The translations under genes and the position numbers were made by a program. The notes under the pieces are model-generated. The model did no database searches and had not been told where the DNA came from. It saw only the letters and a program-made list of their open reading frames with translations. From Pseudanabaena cinerea FACHB-1277 (GTDB lineage Bacteria > Cyanobacteriota > Cyanobacteriia > Pseudanabaenales > Pseudanabaenaceae): a stretch of 64,000 nt of DNA. How positions within the stretch are numbered: the first letter of the stretch is position 1; each line of letters begins with the position of its first letter. The DNA is taken from NCBI RefSeq assembly GCF_014696345.1, contig NZ_JACJPY010000006.1, positions 1 through 64,000 of the forward strand. Reading direction: 5' to 3'. Shown piece by piece: positions 36,095-47,200 of this stretch.

Positions 36095-37801
36095 ATGAAC
36101 TCTCAAACATCGGATCAATTGATGGATGGCGCGAATTCTTCCCATGCTGAAAATTATAGTGTCAACCCATTTTTATGGGGTAACATCGCACTTCTAACGA
36201 GTTTGCCTTGGTTATTGGCGATGACGATGGCGGGTTTGGCAGTGGGCGATCCTGTATTTGCATCTTGGTTTGAGATTAGTTTGCTGAGTTTACCAGCGAT
36301 CGCGGTGGTGGCATGGTGGCAGTGGCAGCAGCCTTTTTCTCCTTTCAGTCTCTGGCTAGTTAAGCAGTCATTTAATAGCCTAAGCGATCGCGATCGCCAA
36401 GTACTAGCTCTGCTCAAACAGCACCGCAATGGTTGGTACAGCACAGGCTGGACAGCGATCGCGGTGGCTATAGTCATGTCATTTATTTTTTGTAAGCTTT
36501 ATGTTGCGGCTCCTTTAGCTGAGGTAATTGCACCTTTTCCTGCGGGACTAAGGTTTTTTGGCATTATTTGGGCAGAAATATTTTTTTTAGTTAGCAATGC
36601 GATCGCACAGGCGGGGATATCGGCGCTAAGGATTAAGCTAGCAGCGAGTTCAGATTTAGCGTCATTGCCACCGATCGCGATCGATAAAGTCAAGAATAGT
36701 TTTACAAATCTCGGTAAGCCTGTTAATAACCCTATCTCCCAACCTAAGTTAGATTTGCCTATAAAGCCTACTCTAGTTTTAGAACCCAAGTCTGATGATT
36801 TAACTAAACCTGAGCCTGAAGTTGAAGAGATTACAGTACCAGAAGCGATCGCTGAGTTAGAGCCTAAAGTTGAGGAGATTGTAGAAATTATTCAACCAGA
36901 GGCGATCGCTGATGATTTGGGTGATGTAACTGAGCTAGAGCCTGAAGTTGAGGAGATTGCAGAAATTATTCAACCAGAGGCGATCGCAGAAATTACAACT
37001 GAGTTAGAACCTGAGCTTGAGGAGACTGTAGAAGTTGCAGAACCAGAGGTGATCGCTGAAGACTTGGGTGATTTAACTGAGCTAGAGCCTGAAGTTGAGG
37101 AGATTGCAGAAATTATTCAACCAGAGGCGATCGCTGAAGACTTAGGAGATCTAACTGAGCTAGAGCCTAAAATTGAAGAGATAGCAGAAGTTGCAGAACC
37201 AGAGGCGATCGCTGAAGACTTAGGAGATCTAACTGAGCTAGAGCCTAAAGTTGAGGAGATTGTAGAAATTATTCAACCAGAGGCGATCGCTGATGATTTA
37301 GTTGTTGCAACTGAGTTAGAGCCTGAGACAAACTACTTAACAGAAACAGTAATAAACTTTGAATCAGACTTTGATATTGATGCTGAAATCGCGAAAATGA
37401 TTGCCGAAGAAGAAGCGGCAAAACTAGCAAATATGACAGACTGGCAGCCTGAAATTAATGCCGAAAATGAAAGTGCATTGATAGCAACAGAAATTGATGC
37501 AGAAATTGATGAAGAACTGGAAGAGCTAGTTGCATTTAATGCTTATACCGAACAAATTTTACACAACTACCTCACTGATGAGCCTATTGATGAAGAGGCT
37601 ATTAGTGAAAACCCAGACAACAAAACATACATAGCCACAACAGACCAGAACGAAGCTAAAGCTAAACCTTATCAAATACTAATTGAAGAATTTCTTGTGG
37701 ACAAATATTTAGCCAAGCTAGAGGAATTGGGCAGAACTGAGAAATTAAACCCAGAAAATTTAAACCCAGAAAACCTGCAACCAGAAAATAATAACGAATA
37801 A
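36095..37801 (+). CDS. Membrane protein with six 26-residue acidic repeats
   Basis: Not recognised. This 568-residue protein has four likely membrane helices in residues about 25-175. Residues about 250-405 hold six near-identical 26-residue units of the form LEPEVEEIAEIIQPEAIAED. The rest is acidic (pI very low) and has no enzyme motif. Each repeat includes a HIP1 octamer coding Ala-Ile-Ala. The repeats suggest a flexible acidic arm on the membrane, perhaps a binding platform. It is 67 bp downstream of potD but may have its own promoter. Confidence 0.65.
   Translation: MNSQTSDQLMDGANSSHAENYSVNPFLWGNIALLTSLPWLLAMTMAGLAVGDPVFASWFEISLLSLPAIAVVAWWQWQQPFSPFSLWLVKQSFNSLSDRDRQVLALLKQHRNGWYSTGWTAIAVAIVMSFIFCKLYVAAPLAEVIAPFPAGLRFFGIIWAEIFFLVSNAIAQAGISALRIKLAASSDLASLPPIAIDKVKNSFTNLGKPVNNPISQPKLDLPIKPTLVLEPKSDDLTKPEPEVEEITVPEAIAELEPKVEEIVEIIQPEAIADDLGDVTELEPEVEEIAEIIQPEAIAEITTELEPELEETVEVAEPEVIAEDLGDLTELEPEVEEIAEIIQPEAIAEDLGDLTELEPKIEEIAEVAEPEAIAEDLGDLTELEPKVEEIVEIIQPEAIADDLVVATELEPETNYLTETVINFESDFDIDAEIAKMIAEEEAAKLANMTDWQPEINAENESALIATEIDAEIDEELEELVAFNAYTEQILHNYLTDEPIDEEAISENPDNKTYIATTDQNEAKAKPYQILIEEFLVDKYLAKLEELGRTEKLNPENLNPENLQPENNNE
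36857..37330 (+). repeat. Six tandem 78-bp units inside a gene
   Basis: The units begin at each LEPEVEE-type codon set and are about 78 bp long; copies 4 and 5 are almost identical (AACTGAGCTAGAGCCTAAA occurs several times). Variation in copy number is expected in related strains. Confidence 0.75.
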
Positions 37802-37816
37802 CCTCACCTTACCAAT

Positions 37817-39019
37817 TTATTCATCTGTATAGCTTTGAATGGTGGTGTAATCGGAATCATCGCCAAAGTCCCGCAGGTTAGACACAGAGTAATTAGGGAT
37901 TGCAATAGTGTTTTTGATAGCCTGCAAGACCTCCTGTGCCTCTGGAGAGCTAACCTGTGCCAAAGCCCTTAACACAGCACTGCGAACTGAGCGATCGCGA
38001 TCCTTAACTGCCTGAGACAGATAAAACACCGCATCGTGAGAACCAATCTCCCCCAAAGCAAGCGCGGCATCACAACGCACATAAGCATATTCATCATCCT
38101 TGAGTAACCTTGCCAACAATGGCACTACCTCCTCCATGCCAATCTGTCCAAGAGTACGGGCTGCAACACTGCGAGTATGGCTAGATGGATTTTCTAGCAT
38201 TTTTGCCACGGGTGATATTGATGGCACACCGATATTTTTGAGAGATTGCACCGCTTGAGACTGTACACTGATGTCATTATCGGTCAGCAAATTTGCTAAA
38301 GGCTGCGCTGAAAGTGGTGACTTAATCTGCCCCAAAGCCCATGCAGCTTCAACCCGAACTGACTTACTGCCATTATTGAGTGCTTCGATGAGTGTCGTTA
38401 CAGCTAGCGGTGAGCTTATTTGACCAAGGGAATGGGCAGCATGGATTTTGACAAGATTGTCACTATGCTTGAGTGCCTCAACTAGGGGCGATACCGCAGG
38501 TAGACTTGCACGCCCTAGCGCTTTTGCCGCCGCGCATTGGACTTGGATGGAGGGGTGACGTAATAACTTGACTAGGGCATGAATGGCTTCGGCACTGCCA
38601 ATCCAACTCAAGGCTGATGCCGCTTGCCAATAAATTTGACGTTGTGGGTTACAGGTTGCTTCGATTAAGGGGTTGATTGCTAATGGCGATCGCAAATAGC
38701 CGAGGGCGATCGCCGCTTTTTTAGAAATTGCCACCTCCTCGCTAGCAAGGCGTTCTAGTAAAGCTGGTAATACATTTTCGCGACATCGAATTAACTTTTG
38801 CAAGGCGATCGAAAACTGATCCGATCTTGCCGCCGCATCAAACTCTGCTAAGATTGCTGACCCGCCACCAAGTTCAGGAGCCGACTTTATATGCCGATCT
38901 TCTGACAATGCATATCCAGGAGCCGTGGGAATGCGATAGTCTTCTGGTCGAGGTGGCGTGATCTTAGAAATGTTAGGCAATTTCTGGCTAGGGGGAAATT
39001 GCGACTCTTCGAGATTCAT
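37817..39019 (-). CDS. HEAT-repeat protein (PBS-lyase-like)
   Basis: This 400-residue protein contains about nine HEAT units of about 31 residues (for example VKIHAAHSLGQISSPLAVTT and VRVEAAWALGQIKSPLSAQP). The type is called PBS lyase HEAT-like, as in phycobilin lyases and NblB, but also occurs in other scaffold proteins. The N-terminal 60 residues are disordered and rich in Pro. No Cys for bilin transfer is obvious. The gene converges on the repeat protein at 36095. Confidence 0.8.
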   Translation of the reverse strand: MNLEESQFPPSQKLPNISKITPPRPEDYRIPTAPGYALSEDRHIKSAPELGGGSAILAEFDAAARSDQFSIALQKLIRCRENVLPALLERLASEEVAISKKAAIALGYLRSPLAINPLIEATCNPQRQIYWQAASALSWIGSAEAIHALVKLLRHPSIQVQCAAAKALGRASLPAVSPLVEALKHSDNLVKIHAAHSLGQISSPLAVTTLIEALNNGSKSVRVEAAWALGQIKSPLSAQPLANLLTDNDISVQSQAVQSLKNIGVPSISPVAKMLENPSSHTRSVAARTLGQIGMEEVVPLLARLLKDDEYAYVRCDAALALGEIGSHDAVFYLSQAVKDRDRSVRSAVLRALAQVSSPEAQEVLQAIKNTIAIPNYSVSNLRDFGDDSDYTTIQSYTDE

Positions 39020-39180
39020 GGCGACTGTCCTGAGCGATCATTGGTGATGTTAGCGAGTCTCGATACCCATTGCAACAAGTCAGATTTTAGATGTATTGTT
39101 ACCATTCTAGGGGCATAATTCCCAAAGTTTTTTGTTAATCATGTGTTTGTATTAAGTCTGCTACATAAATTTGTTAGTCC

Positions 39181-40164
39181 ATGAATCAGCTAAATAGTGC
39201 TTTTACCTTATTTCTAAGTTTACTCGTTGAAGCAATTCCCTTTTTGCTAATGGGAGTGCTGCTCTCTGGCGCTTTGTTGATTTTTGTGGATGAACGCAAA
39301 TTAATTGCGATTTTACCAAAAAACCCACTTTTAGGGGCGTTAGCAGGCAGCTTATTGGGGTTTATGTTCCCTGTTTGTGAATGTGGCAATGTCCCTGTGG
39401 CTAGAAGACTAATTTCGCAAGGTGCGCCTATTTCCGTGGCTGTTAGCTTCTTATTGGCGGCTCCAACGATTAATCCTGTGGTAATTTGGGCAACTTGGAC
39501 AGCTTTTCGGGATCAACCTGAAATTGTGATTTTAAGGGTGCTGTTATCTTTGGGAATCGCCATAATTGTGTCGATGGTTTTTAGTACCCAAAAAGATTTG
39601 CGAGTAATTTTACAACCGAATATTGCACTCGCTTTGCCATTGCCGAAGGTGAATGTGGGAGGAGTGCCAGTCGGGACTTTCTTTTTGGGTGAAGATCGCA
39701 GCCAGCCCCTAGATTTAGGAGCCTATAGCTATGCTATGTCAAAGCCGAAGTCCTTAGCCGATCGCCTCAATCTACTGTTGGACAATACCCTTGCGGAAAT
39801 GCGGGAATTGGGGGCGATTTTGGTGATGGGCAGTGCGATCGCGGCGATCATTCAAGTATGGGTTCCTCGTGACATTATTTTAGGGCTGGGGCAAGGCTCG
39901 GTTAGTTCGATTATTGCGATGATGCTATTAGCGGCGATCGTCTCTATCTGCTCGACAGTGGATGCTTTTTTTGCCCTATCCTTTGCTGCCACCTTTACGG
40001 GCGGCTCATTACTAGCGTTTTTAGTATTTGGTCCAACTATTGATCTCAAAGCGATCGGGTTAATTTTGACGATTTTCCAAAGACGTACTGTAGTTTATTT
40101 ATTTTTGTTAGTTGCCCAACTAACTTTTCTAAGTTGCTTATTTATCAATTTCCAAATTCGTTAG
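39181..40164 (+). CDS. Permease of the UPF0718 (DUF318) family
   Basis: This 327-residue membrane protein has about eight helices. The family marker is FMFPVCECGNVPVARRL with GAPISVAVSFLLAAPTINPV. The CEC motif may bind a metal; some relatives export or handle metals or arsenic-like ions. A cytosolic loop of about 80 residues (about 140-200) is between the two helix groups. It converges on the EcfT gene. Confidence 0.75.
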   Translation: MNQLNSAFTLFLSLLVEAIPFLLMGVLLSGALLIFVDERKLIAILPKNPLLGALAGSLLGFMFPVCECGNVPVARRLISQGAPISVAVSFLLAAPTINPVVIWATWTAFRDQPEIVILRVLLSLGIAIIVSMVFSTQKDLRVILQPNIALALPLPKVNVGGVPVGTFFLGEDRSQPLDLGAYSYAMSKPKSLADRLNLLLDNTLAEMRELGAILVMGSAIAAIIQVWVPRDIILGLGQGSVSSIIAMMLLAAIVSICSTVDAFFALSFAATFTGGSLLAFLVFGPTIDLKAIGLILTIFQRRTVVYLFLLVAQLTFLSCLFINFQIR

Positions 40165-40279
40165 AAACTACAGCGTCTTTCGCTGACTTAAACCCACAGA
40201 AAACTTTGAAAGCTTAGCAAAGCGCCGTTTTTGAAATTCTCTTTGTACCAACTTAAAGCTGCAAGCAGTTGCCCTACAA

Positions 40280-41122
40280 CTATAACAGCCAAGCAAATTT
40301 GCCCACGCCTGAAATGCTATACAGAGCGATCGCGCCGATCAAAAGTAAAGCTGAAGCAATCATCAAACTATAATCGGCATTAGTAAGCTGTGATTCATGG
40401 AGATAGGTTCGTTGCGAACTACCCGAAAAAGCCTTAGATTGCAGCACGATTTCTAGTTTTTGCGATTTAGAAAGGGAATTGAGAATTAAGGGAATAGCAA
40501 CCCTTGCATAAACCTGCGATCGCTTGATCCATGACATCTTTTCCAAATTTAGTCCTCGTAGGCGTTGCGACTCAATAATTGAGCTTACTTCTTCTAGCAG
40601 CAGTGGCACAAAGCGCAAAGTTGAAGAGAAAATAAACACAATTCGATAGGGAATCTTAGCGCGTACCATGCCCACCGTCATCGCATTGACATCGGTTGTA
40701 AAAATGGCTAATGGAATAACTAAAATCATGGTCAGGGTCTTGAATACAATATTTAAACCATAGAGCATTCCTTCTAAACTCAGACTTGCGCCGCCAATCA
40801 ACCACCACGATCGCGGTAATGTCAGTAATGTCGTAAGTTCACCACGATTAAGCAAAATCTTGACCTGTTCCACATTAAAGAATCCCATGCTCAAAATTAG
40901 AAACAAATAAAAGGGAATCATGATTTTTAAAATCTTGCCCAAATAATTGAGTCTAACCCCAGCGCCAATACAGGTAATGATTACGCCCAACATCAGTGTC
41001 CCCCCTGCGATCGGGCTTTCCCATAAAAAAGCGATCGCTGTAATCGCCAAAACCATCACCAGTTTAGAACGGAAGTCTAAATTAGTAAAAATAGAATTAC
41101 GGTTAACGGTTTGCAATTTCAT
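40280..41122 (-). CDS. CbiQ/EcfT-type transmembrane protein
   Basis: This 280-residue protein is the T component of an energy-coupling-factor transporter. It has about five helices and the coupling motifs in IESQRLRGL and VLQSKAFSGS, which normally contact the ATPases (the second usually reads ARGF-like). No ECF ATPase or substrate-binding component is adjacent. The substrate, perhaps cobalt, nickel or a vitamin, cannot be deduced. Confidence 0.8.
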   Translation of the reverse strand: MKLQTVNRNSIFTNLDFRSKLVMVLAITAIAFLWESPIAGGTLMLGVIITCIGAGVRLNYLGKILKIMIPFYLFLILSMGFFNVEQVKILLNRGELTTLLTLPRSWWLIGGASLSLEGMLYGLNIVFKTLTMILVIPLAIFTTDVNAMTVGMVRAKIPYRIVFIFSSTLRFVPLLLEEVSSIIESQRLRGLNLEKMSWIKRSQVYARVAIPLILNSLSKSQKLEIVLQSKAFSGSSQRTYLHESQLTNADYSLMIASALLLIGAIALYSISGVGKFAWLL

Positions 41123-41212
41123 GGCTCAGGCACAGGAATTAAGATGGCTAAAGATATTCTATCTCTTTACTTGAGTGATTTATTTCCCAAAAATGATTTG
41201 AAATCTGCATAG

Positions 41213-41246
41213 CAAAATAGGGGCAATTCACGAACTGCCCCTATTT
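41213..41246. terminator. 12-bp hairpin downstream of pgk
   Basis: AAAATAGGGGCA at 41213-41224 pairs with TGCCCCTATTTT at 41235-41246. On the minus strand it is 57 bases after the pgk stop and ends in TTTT, so it could terminate pgk. Its core is shared with dispersed repeats at 48781 and 53890. Confidence 0.55.
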
Positions 41247-41303
41247 TGGTCGTTTTGCGTAAGTCCTACAGACTTTACCATAGGCAAAATCTAAAAGCTT
41301 ACA

Positions 41304-42506
41304 TTACGCTTCATTCAAAGCCGCAATACCAGGCAATACCTTACCTTCGAGTAGTTCCAAACTTGCGCCGCCACCTGTCGAAATGTGGCTCATCTTTTCA
41401 GCAACGCCCACCTTCTCAACCGCAGCCACTGAGTCGCCACCGCCGATAATCGTAATTGTGCCAGTTTCGGTCAAACCTGCGAGCGTATGGGCGATCGCCT
41501 CAGTACCCACCGCAAACTTATCAAACTCAAACACACCCATCGGGCCATTCCAAATTACGGACTTGCAATCTGCTAGAGCATCTTGGAATAACTTTACGGA
41601 GTCAGGACCAATATCTAAGCCCATCCAACCATCGGGAATATTCTCAATGCTGACGGTTTGAGACTCAGCATCAGGCTTAAAGTTGTCGGCAACCACCACA
41701 TCAGTGGGCAACAATAGCTTTACGCCGCGCTCTTTGGCTTTGGCTTCCAAAGCTTTTGCCAAGTCCAGCTTATCCTCTTCCACAAGGGACTTACCAACGC
41801 TCAAACCACGCGCCTTGTAGAAGGTGAAGATCATGCCGCCGCCAATAAGCAGTACATCCACCTTATCCAATAGAGTCTCGATCACACCAATTTTGCTGGA
41901 AACCTTAGAACCACCAATGATCGCCGCTAGAGGACGCTGCGGATTGTCGATCGCACCGCTTAGATATTGCAATTCCTTATCAAGCAAGAAACCAGCAACG
42001 GCGGTATCAATATACTTGGTAACACCTTCAGTGGAAGCATGGGCGCGGTGGGCAGTGCCAAACGCATCATTTACATAGATATCTGCCAAGGATGCCAACT
42101 TTTTGGCAAATTCAGGATCATTCTTTTCTTCTTCAGCATAGAAGCGCACATTTTCTAGCAAAGCCACATCGCCATTGCTCAAAGCATCCACCTGTGCCGC
42201 CACCACATCACCAATACAATCATCGGTTTTGACCACAGGCTTACCTAGCAACTCAGACAAACGGGCAGCTACGGCAGTGAGGCGCAAACCTTCGGTCACA
42301 CCCTTAGGACGACCGAAGTGACTGGTGAGGATGACACGAGCGCCTGCTTCGGCTAGATACTGAATGGTTGGTAGAGCCGCACGAATACGAGTGTCGTCTG
42401 TGATCTTGCCATTTTCATCTTGGGGAACGTTGAAATCAACCCTTACTAAAACTTTTTTGCCCGCTAAGTCCGCAGAGGTCAAGCTGGTGAGATTCTTTTT
42501 TGCCAT
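41304..42506 (-). CDS. pgk: Phosphoglycerate kinase
   Basis: This 400-residue enzyme turns 1,3-bisphosphoglycerate and ADP into 3-phosphoglycerate and ATP (reverse in carbon fixation). It has [42 protein letters not shown] and [11 protein letters not shown] in the expected order. The length equals the family norm. It has its own upstream region shared with the divergent aminotransferase. Confidence 0.95.
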   Translation of the reverse strand: MAKKNLTSLTSADLAGKKVLVRVDFNVPQDENGKITDDTRIRAALPTIQYLAEAGARVILTSHFGRPKGVTEGLRLTAVAARLSELLGKPVVKTDDCIGDVVAAQVDALSNGDVALLENVRFYAEEEKNDPEFAKKLASLADIYVNDAFGTAHRAHASTEGVTKYIDTAVAGFLLDKELQYLSGAIDNPQRPLAAIIGGSKVSSKIGVIETLLDKVDVLLIGGGMIFTFYKARGLSVGKSLVEEDKLDLAKALEAKAKERGVKLLLPTDVVVADNFKPDAESQTVSIENIPDGWMGLDIGPDSVKLFQDALADCKSVIWNGPMGVFEFDKFAVGTEAIAHTLAGLTETGTITIIGGGDSVAAVEKVGVAEKMSHISTGGGASLELLEGKVLPGIAALNEA

Positions 42507-42768
42507 GATTAAATTTTCCTGTTAGTAATTCTTAAATAAATTTAGAAATAAATTTAATAGTTGCCGAGTGACACTTGCAATTAAGGATTGCAGTATACAA
42601 AAATGCATTTTTAGATTGTCTTAACAATCTTACCGAATTAGGGACATTGATGAGCAACAAAATTAATTCTTTTTAAGTATAAATACTTATGCTTTGTTTA
42701 TGCGTTTGAAGGCGAATAATTGGTAGAGTGGGGTTTTACTCTCCAGTACCAACTATCTAACGCTCGCT

Positions 42769-43968
42769 ATGCAGTTTGCCGATCGCCTTCAGGGTTTGCA
42801 GTCTAATGTTTTTGCCGATATGGATCGGGCAAAGGAACAGGTCAAGTCAACAGGAATGTCTGTGATCGATCTCTCCCTTGGCTCATCGGATTTGCCCACT
42901 GCCCCATTTATTTTGGAGGCGATCGCCCAATCCTTAGCAGATACCAGCACCCATGGCTATTGCCTCTTTAGCAATACCCGTGACTTTCGGGAGACGGTTG
43001 CCGCTTGGATGCACAAGCGCTTTGGAGTCACCCTTGACCCTGAGTCGGAAATATTACCCTTGATCGGCTCACAGGAAGGCACTGCCCATATGCCTTTAGC
43101 CCTGCTCAACTCCGATGATGTCGCCCTATTGCAAGATCCTGGCTATCCCTCTCACTATGGCGGCATCGCCCTTGCAGGTGGTCAGGCTTACGGAATGCCA
43201 CTATTAGCAGAAAATGATTTTTTACCAGTTTTTGCAGATATTCCTCCCGCAACTTTGGCAAGGGCAAAAATGATGGTGCTGAGCTATCCCCATAATCCCA
43301 CCACCGCGATCGCCTCCCTAGATTTTTTTAAATCCGCCTTACAGTTTTGTCAGCAGCATAATCTGGCGCTAGTCCATGATTTCCCCTACGTGGATTTGGT
43401 ATTTAATGGCAAGCCCCAGCCCTCAGTTTTGCAAGCCGATCGCGATCGCCAACTATCTATCGAATTTTTCACCCTATCCAAGTCCTACAACATGGGCGGC
43501 TTTCGGGTGGGCTTTGCTGTGGGCAACCGCCAATTAATTCAGGCATTGCGCCAGATTAAAGCCGTAGTTGATTTTAATCAGTATCAAGGGATCATGCGCG
43601 GCGCGATTACTGCCCTTAATTGCGATTTGAATGATGATTTTCAAGGCGATCGCCACCCCATTGCTCAAGTCTTGCAAACCTTCGAGAGCCGCCGTGATGC
43701 CATGCTGACCGCCCTCGCCGCGATCGGCTGGCAAATCCCCACACCCACCGCCACCATGTATCTTTGGGCAAAGCTACCCGATCGCTACGCCCATGATTCT
43801 GTTAAATTTTGTCTTGACCTCCTAAAATCCACAGGCATAGCCCTCGCTCCTGGCTCAGGTTTCGGCAAATATGGTGAAGGCTATGTTCGTTTTGCCCTAG
43901 TATATCCACCTGACATATTGCAGGCAGCCGCCACCCAAATTGGGGCTTTTTTCGCACAGGTTGATTAA
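42769..43968 (+). CDS. Class I/II aminotransferase
   Basis: This 399-residue PLP enzyme resembles aspartate- and LL-diaminopimelate-type aminotransferases. The PLP-binding Lys is in TLSKSYNMGGFRVGF and the substrate/cofactor site includes SYPHNPTTAIA. The first residues (MQFADRLQGLQSNVFADMD) fit this group. The exact amino acid substrate is not determined by the sequence. Confidence 0.8.
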   Translation: MQFADRLQGLQSNVFADMDRAKEQVKSTGMSVIDLSLGSSDLPTAPFILEAIAQSLADTSTHGYCLFSNTRDFRETVAAWMHKRFGVTLDPESEILPLIGSQEGTAHMPLALLNSDDVALLQDPGYPSHYGGIALAGGQAYGMPLLAENDFLPVFADIPPATLARAKMMVLSYPHNPTTAIASLDFFKSALQFCQQHNLALVHDFPYVDLVFNGKPQPSVLQADRDRQLSIEFFTLSKSYNMGGFRVGFAVGNRQLIQALRQIKAVVDFNQYQGIMRGAITALNCDLNDDFQGDRHPIAQVLQTFESRRDAMLTALAAIGWQIPTPTATMYLWAKLPDRYAHDSVKFCLDLLKSTGIALAPGSGFGKYGEGYVRFALVYPPDILQAAATQIGAFFAQVD

Positions 43969-44243
43969 TGGCAACCCACTTATTGGGATTGTTTTTTAAG
44001 TCGTAGCCTCAAAACACTAAGGCTCAAAATGTCATTGTGGTTCGTTTAATATGCATTACCGCTTGTTTTTGAGTTTTTGTGTCTCAACTCGCTTGGCTAT
44101 GGCTATAATTGATCGATATTGATATCCACTCAAGGTGATTGCTAAGCTATAGACTCAAACATTATTGAGCAATTAGCAAGTAGTGGCTTCATAGCAGTAA
44201 TAGCTAGTACTGCAAATCCAGAAATAATGGTGAGGATTGATTG

Positions 44244-47200
44244 ATGGCATCCAACATGAACAACAAAGGCATTGACGCAAACGATCTAGACAAGGATCTC
44301 GTGGGTCGTAAGGATAATGCAGATGATTCTGATGCTATGAATGTTGACTGGATGATTATGTCTGATTTTAGTACCAAAATTGGTGCGCCCACACAACTAT
44401 CCTCAAATCAATCTCCCCCTAAAGCGACAGCCGCCGCGACAACAGCAAAACCCATAGTGCCACCACGCGCCACTGATGACTTAGAAGAGGATTTGGAAGA
44501 CATCGAATGGTTGCAGTCACTTGGGCTAGATGAGCCAGTTGAGAGCTACAACAAACCTAGTAAATCAGTTACTGGTAATAATCTCTCTGCTGCGTCAACA
44601 CAATTTAGTCAGTTTAATCAGTCAAATGCCAACGCTGAAGCGAATAACATTGAAAATATTGATTGGCTCATTGTTTCTGATCTCACAAATCGCATCGAAG
44701 ACTCTGTACCCAAAACTGAATTTAACCGTTCGGATTCAATTTCACAATCTTTAGATACTTTCACAAATTCTGCCGCAGACGACTTTAGCTTTTTAGACGA
44801 GCCAGAGTTAACAGATTTCGATAGTCTTGGCTTTGATATAGCGAAGGATGATAATGAGAAAACCTCTGGTGACTTTGCCAATGAATTTCCTAGTGATGAA
44901 TTTAGCCAAAGTGCCGACTTAAGTGACATGGAGTTTTTGGGGGATCTGCTACAAGAAAGTAGTGGTGCGACTGATGATCTATCAAACGATATACTCAATG
45001 ATCTTAGAGATATCGAAGAACTAGACACAATTGGGCGTAGTTTTACCTACGAAAATGAAGGAACCTCAGACAACAGCGAAATTAGTGACGACTTGCTTGA
45101 GATCGATAATTCTGTCGATAGTTTAACCGATAATCTGGTCGATGAGCAGTTAGACCTACAACCTAATAGTTTTATTGATAGTTCTATTGACGGAAGTTTC
45201 GCTCAATCTGAACAGGCTCTTGCTAGCCCTGATTTAATCGATGATTGGCAAGTTGATCCTATGGTGTCTGAAAATGACTTTGCTGTTCCATTAGAAGTAA
45301 ATCCAGATGTAGATGATGCCATTTGGTCAGATAGCAACAGTCTGTTAGCTGAAGTTGGTTCGTCTACTGACTACGCAGATGTATTTGCTGATGACTGGCA
45401 ACCTCTTAGTGACAATGTTCCCCTTGATGATGGGGTTTGGCATAGTTCTGAAAGCGCCAGTGATGCGGCTCTATCAGATACAGTGATTAATAATGCCTTT
45501 GATAATCCCTTTAATAGTTCCTTTGATGAGTCGCTTGATAATCCCTTTGAGATGGAAAGTGGATCTGATGATGAGGCGATCGCGTTTGCTAATTTTGATT
45601 TTCAAGACAGTTTGGCTAATAGCCCAAACGATAGCTCTACTGAAAATTTATCTACTGACAATTTGAATGATGCTGATTTTGCAGTAGAAACTTCAAGCAC
45701 TGTCAATGATCTTGTTGAAACTAGCGAAGCGGCGGAGTTTAGCGATCGCCCAGACTTTGAGAATGCGAATTTTGAGATAGATCTTGAACAAGAGATTATT
45801 CAACCGATGCTTGAGGCGGATAGTTTTGAATATTACGATGAAAAGTTAGAGCCAGCAACTGATTTAGGTCTCAATCTAGACTGGCAAGATAATTTGGAAG
45901 CTGATGCTAATTTAGGTGCAGATGCAGATTGGGGGAACAATTGGCAAGATAATTTGGAAGCTGATGCTAACTTAGGTGCAGATGCAGATTGGCAAGACAA
46001 TTTGGGCAGTTCAGAGCCTCTAGAAGATCAAGACTATTGGCAAGAGAATCTTGAGGTGGAAAGTATTGATTGGCAAAATATTACAGAGTTAGAACAAGAT
46101 CTGGAGCAAAATCTAGGACAGGAGTTAGCACAAGATTGGCAACCTCAAGATGAGTTCAAAGACGAGTTCAAACAGGAACTGAATGACTGGTCATATCCGC
46201 CAATACCAGAAGATATGCCACTTGAGGCGATCGCCCCAAATGTAAGCACTCTTAGCGATGCTGCTGAACCAGAACTGCAAGAACCAGTTGACGACTATCA
46301 ACATGATTATTTGCCCTCACAGGATTTGAACTTAGAAGCCAATTTTGAGCAAGAAATTGATCGTAATTTAGAAATAGGCTTAGAAGGCAATTTTGAAAGC
46401 AATTTTGAAAATATTCTTGATGAAGATTTTGATTTAGCAACCTTTGATGAAGATAGTTTGACCAAAGCACCTAGTGCTTATACGTCAAGTGTTGCGACTA
46501 CTTTAACACCTATTCACAAGGAACTTAATACCCCGCTTCCTGCGGATGATGTTGAACTTATTGCCAATGAGCTTGATCGCGATATCCAAACAAAAATTGA
46601 ACCCATCGAGGATGTTGAATTTAGCCGTAATGTCAATCTAGATGCCAAGACCCTAGATCCAATCGATATAATTGATATATCTGTTCCTGAGCCGTCACCA
46701 GCTTTTGTCCCTCCTCCACCTATTCCACCCGTGATAGATAGCTTTGATCCTATTGAAGAAGAAATCGCTAACAATCTCCTACGCGATCGCCAAAACTCAG
46801 AGGCGAGTTTTATTCAAGATGCTTTGAATAAAGATTTATTAGGTGATGATTTATTAGGTGATGATCTATTGGCAGGTGGTATGAATCACGAATATCTTGA
46901 TAACTTTGAACTAGATAATCTCGATACCCAACTATCCGCAGACTATGGCTTCACCCCGCCTGCCATTTCTACGGGCTTAAATGCTCCCACCCCGCCCCCA
47001 TTGATGCCTCCTGCCGCTACCGCGTCAATGCCCACCCCGCCCCCCATTGCCGCCAATCCACCCAACTTTTACGAAGAGCCATCGTTATCCCATACTTCAG
47101 CAACGCCCCTAACACCGCCATCACTCCCACCTCTGCCCCCTAGACGCAATACTGCAAGCAATCCATCAAGGATGTCATTGCCTACCCAGTCACACCAGCC

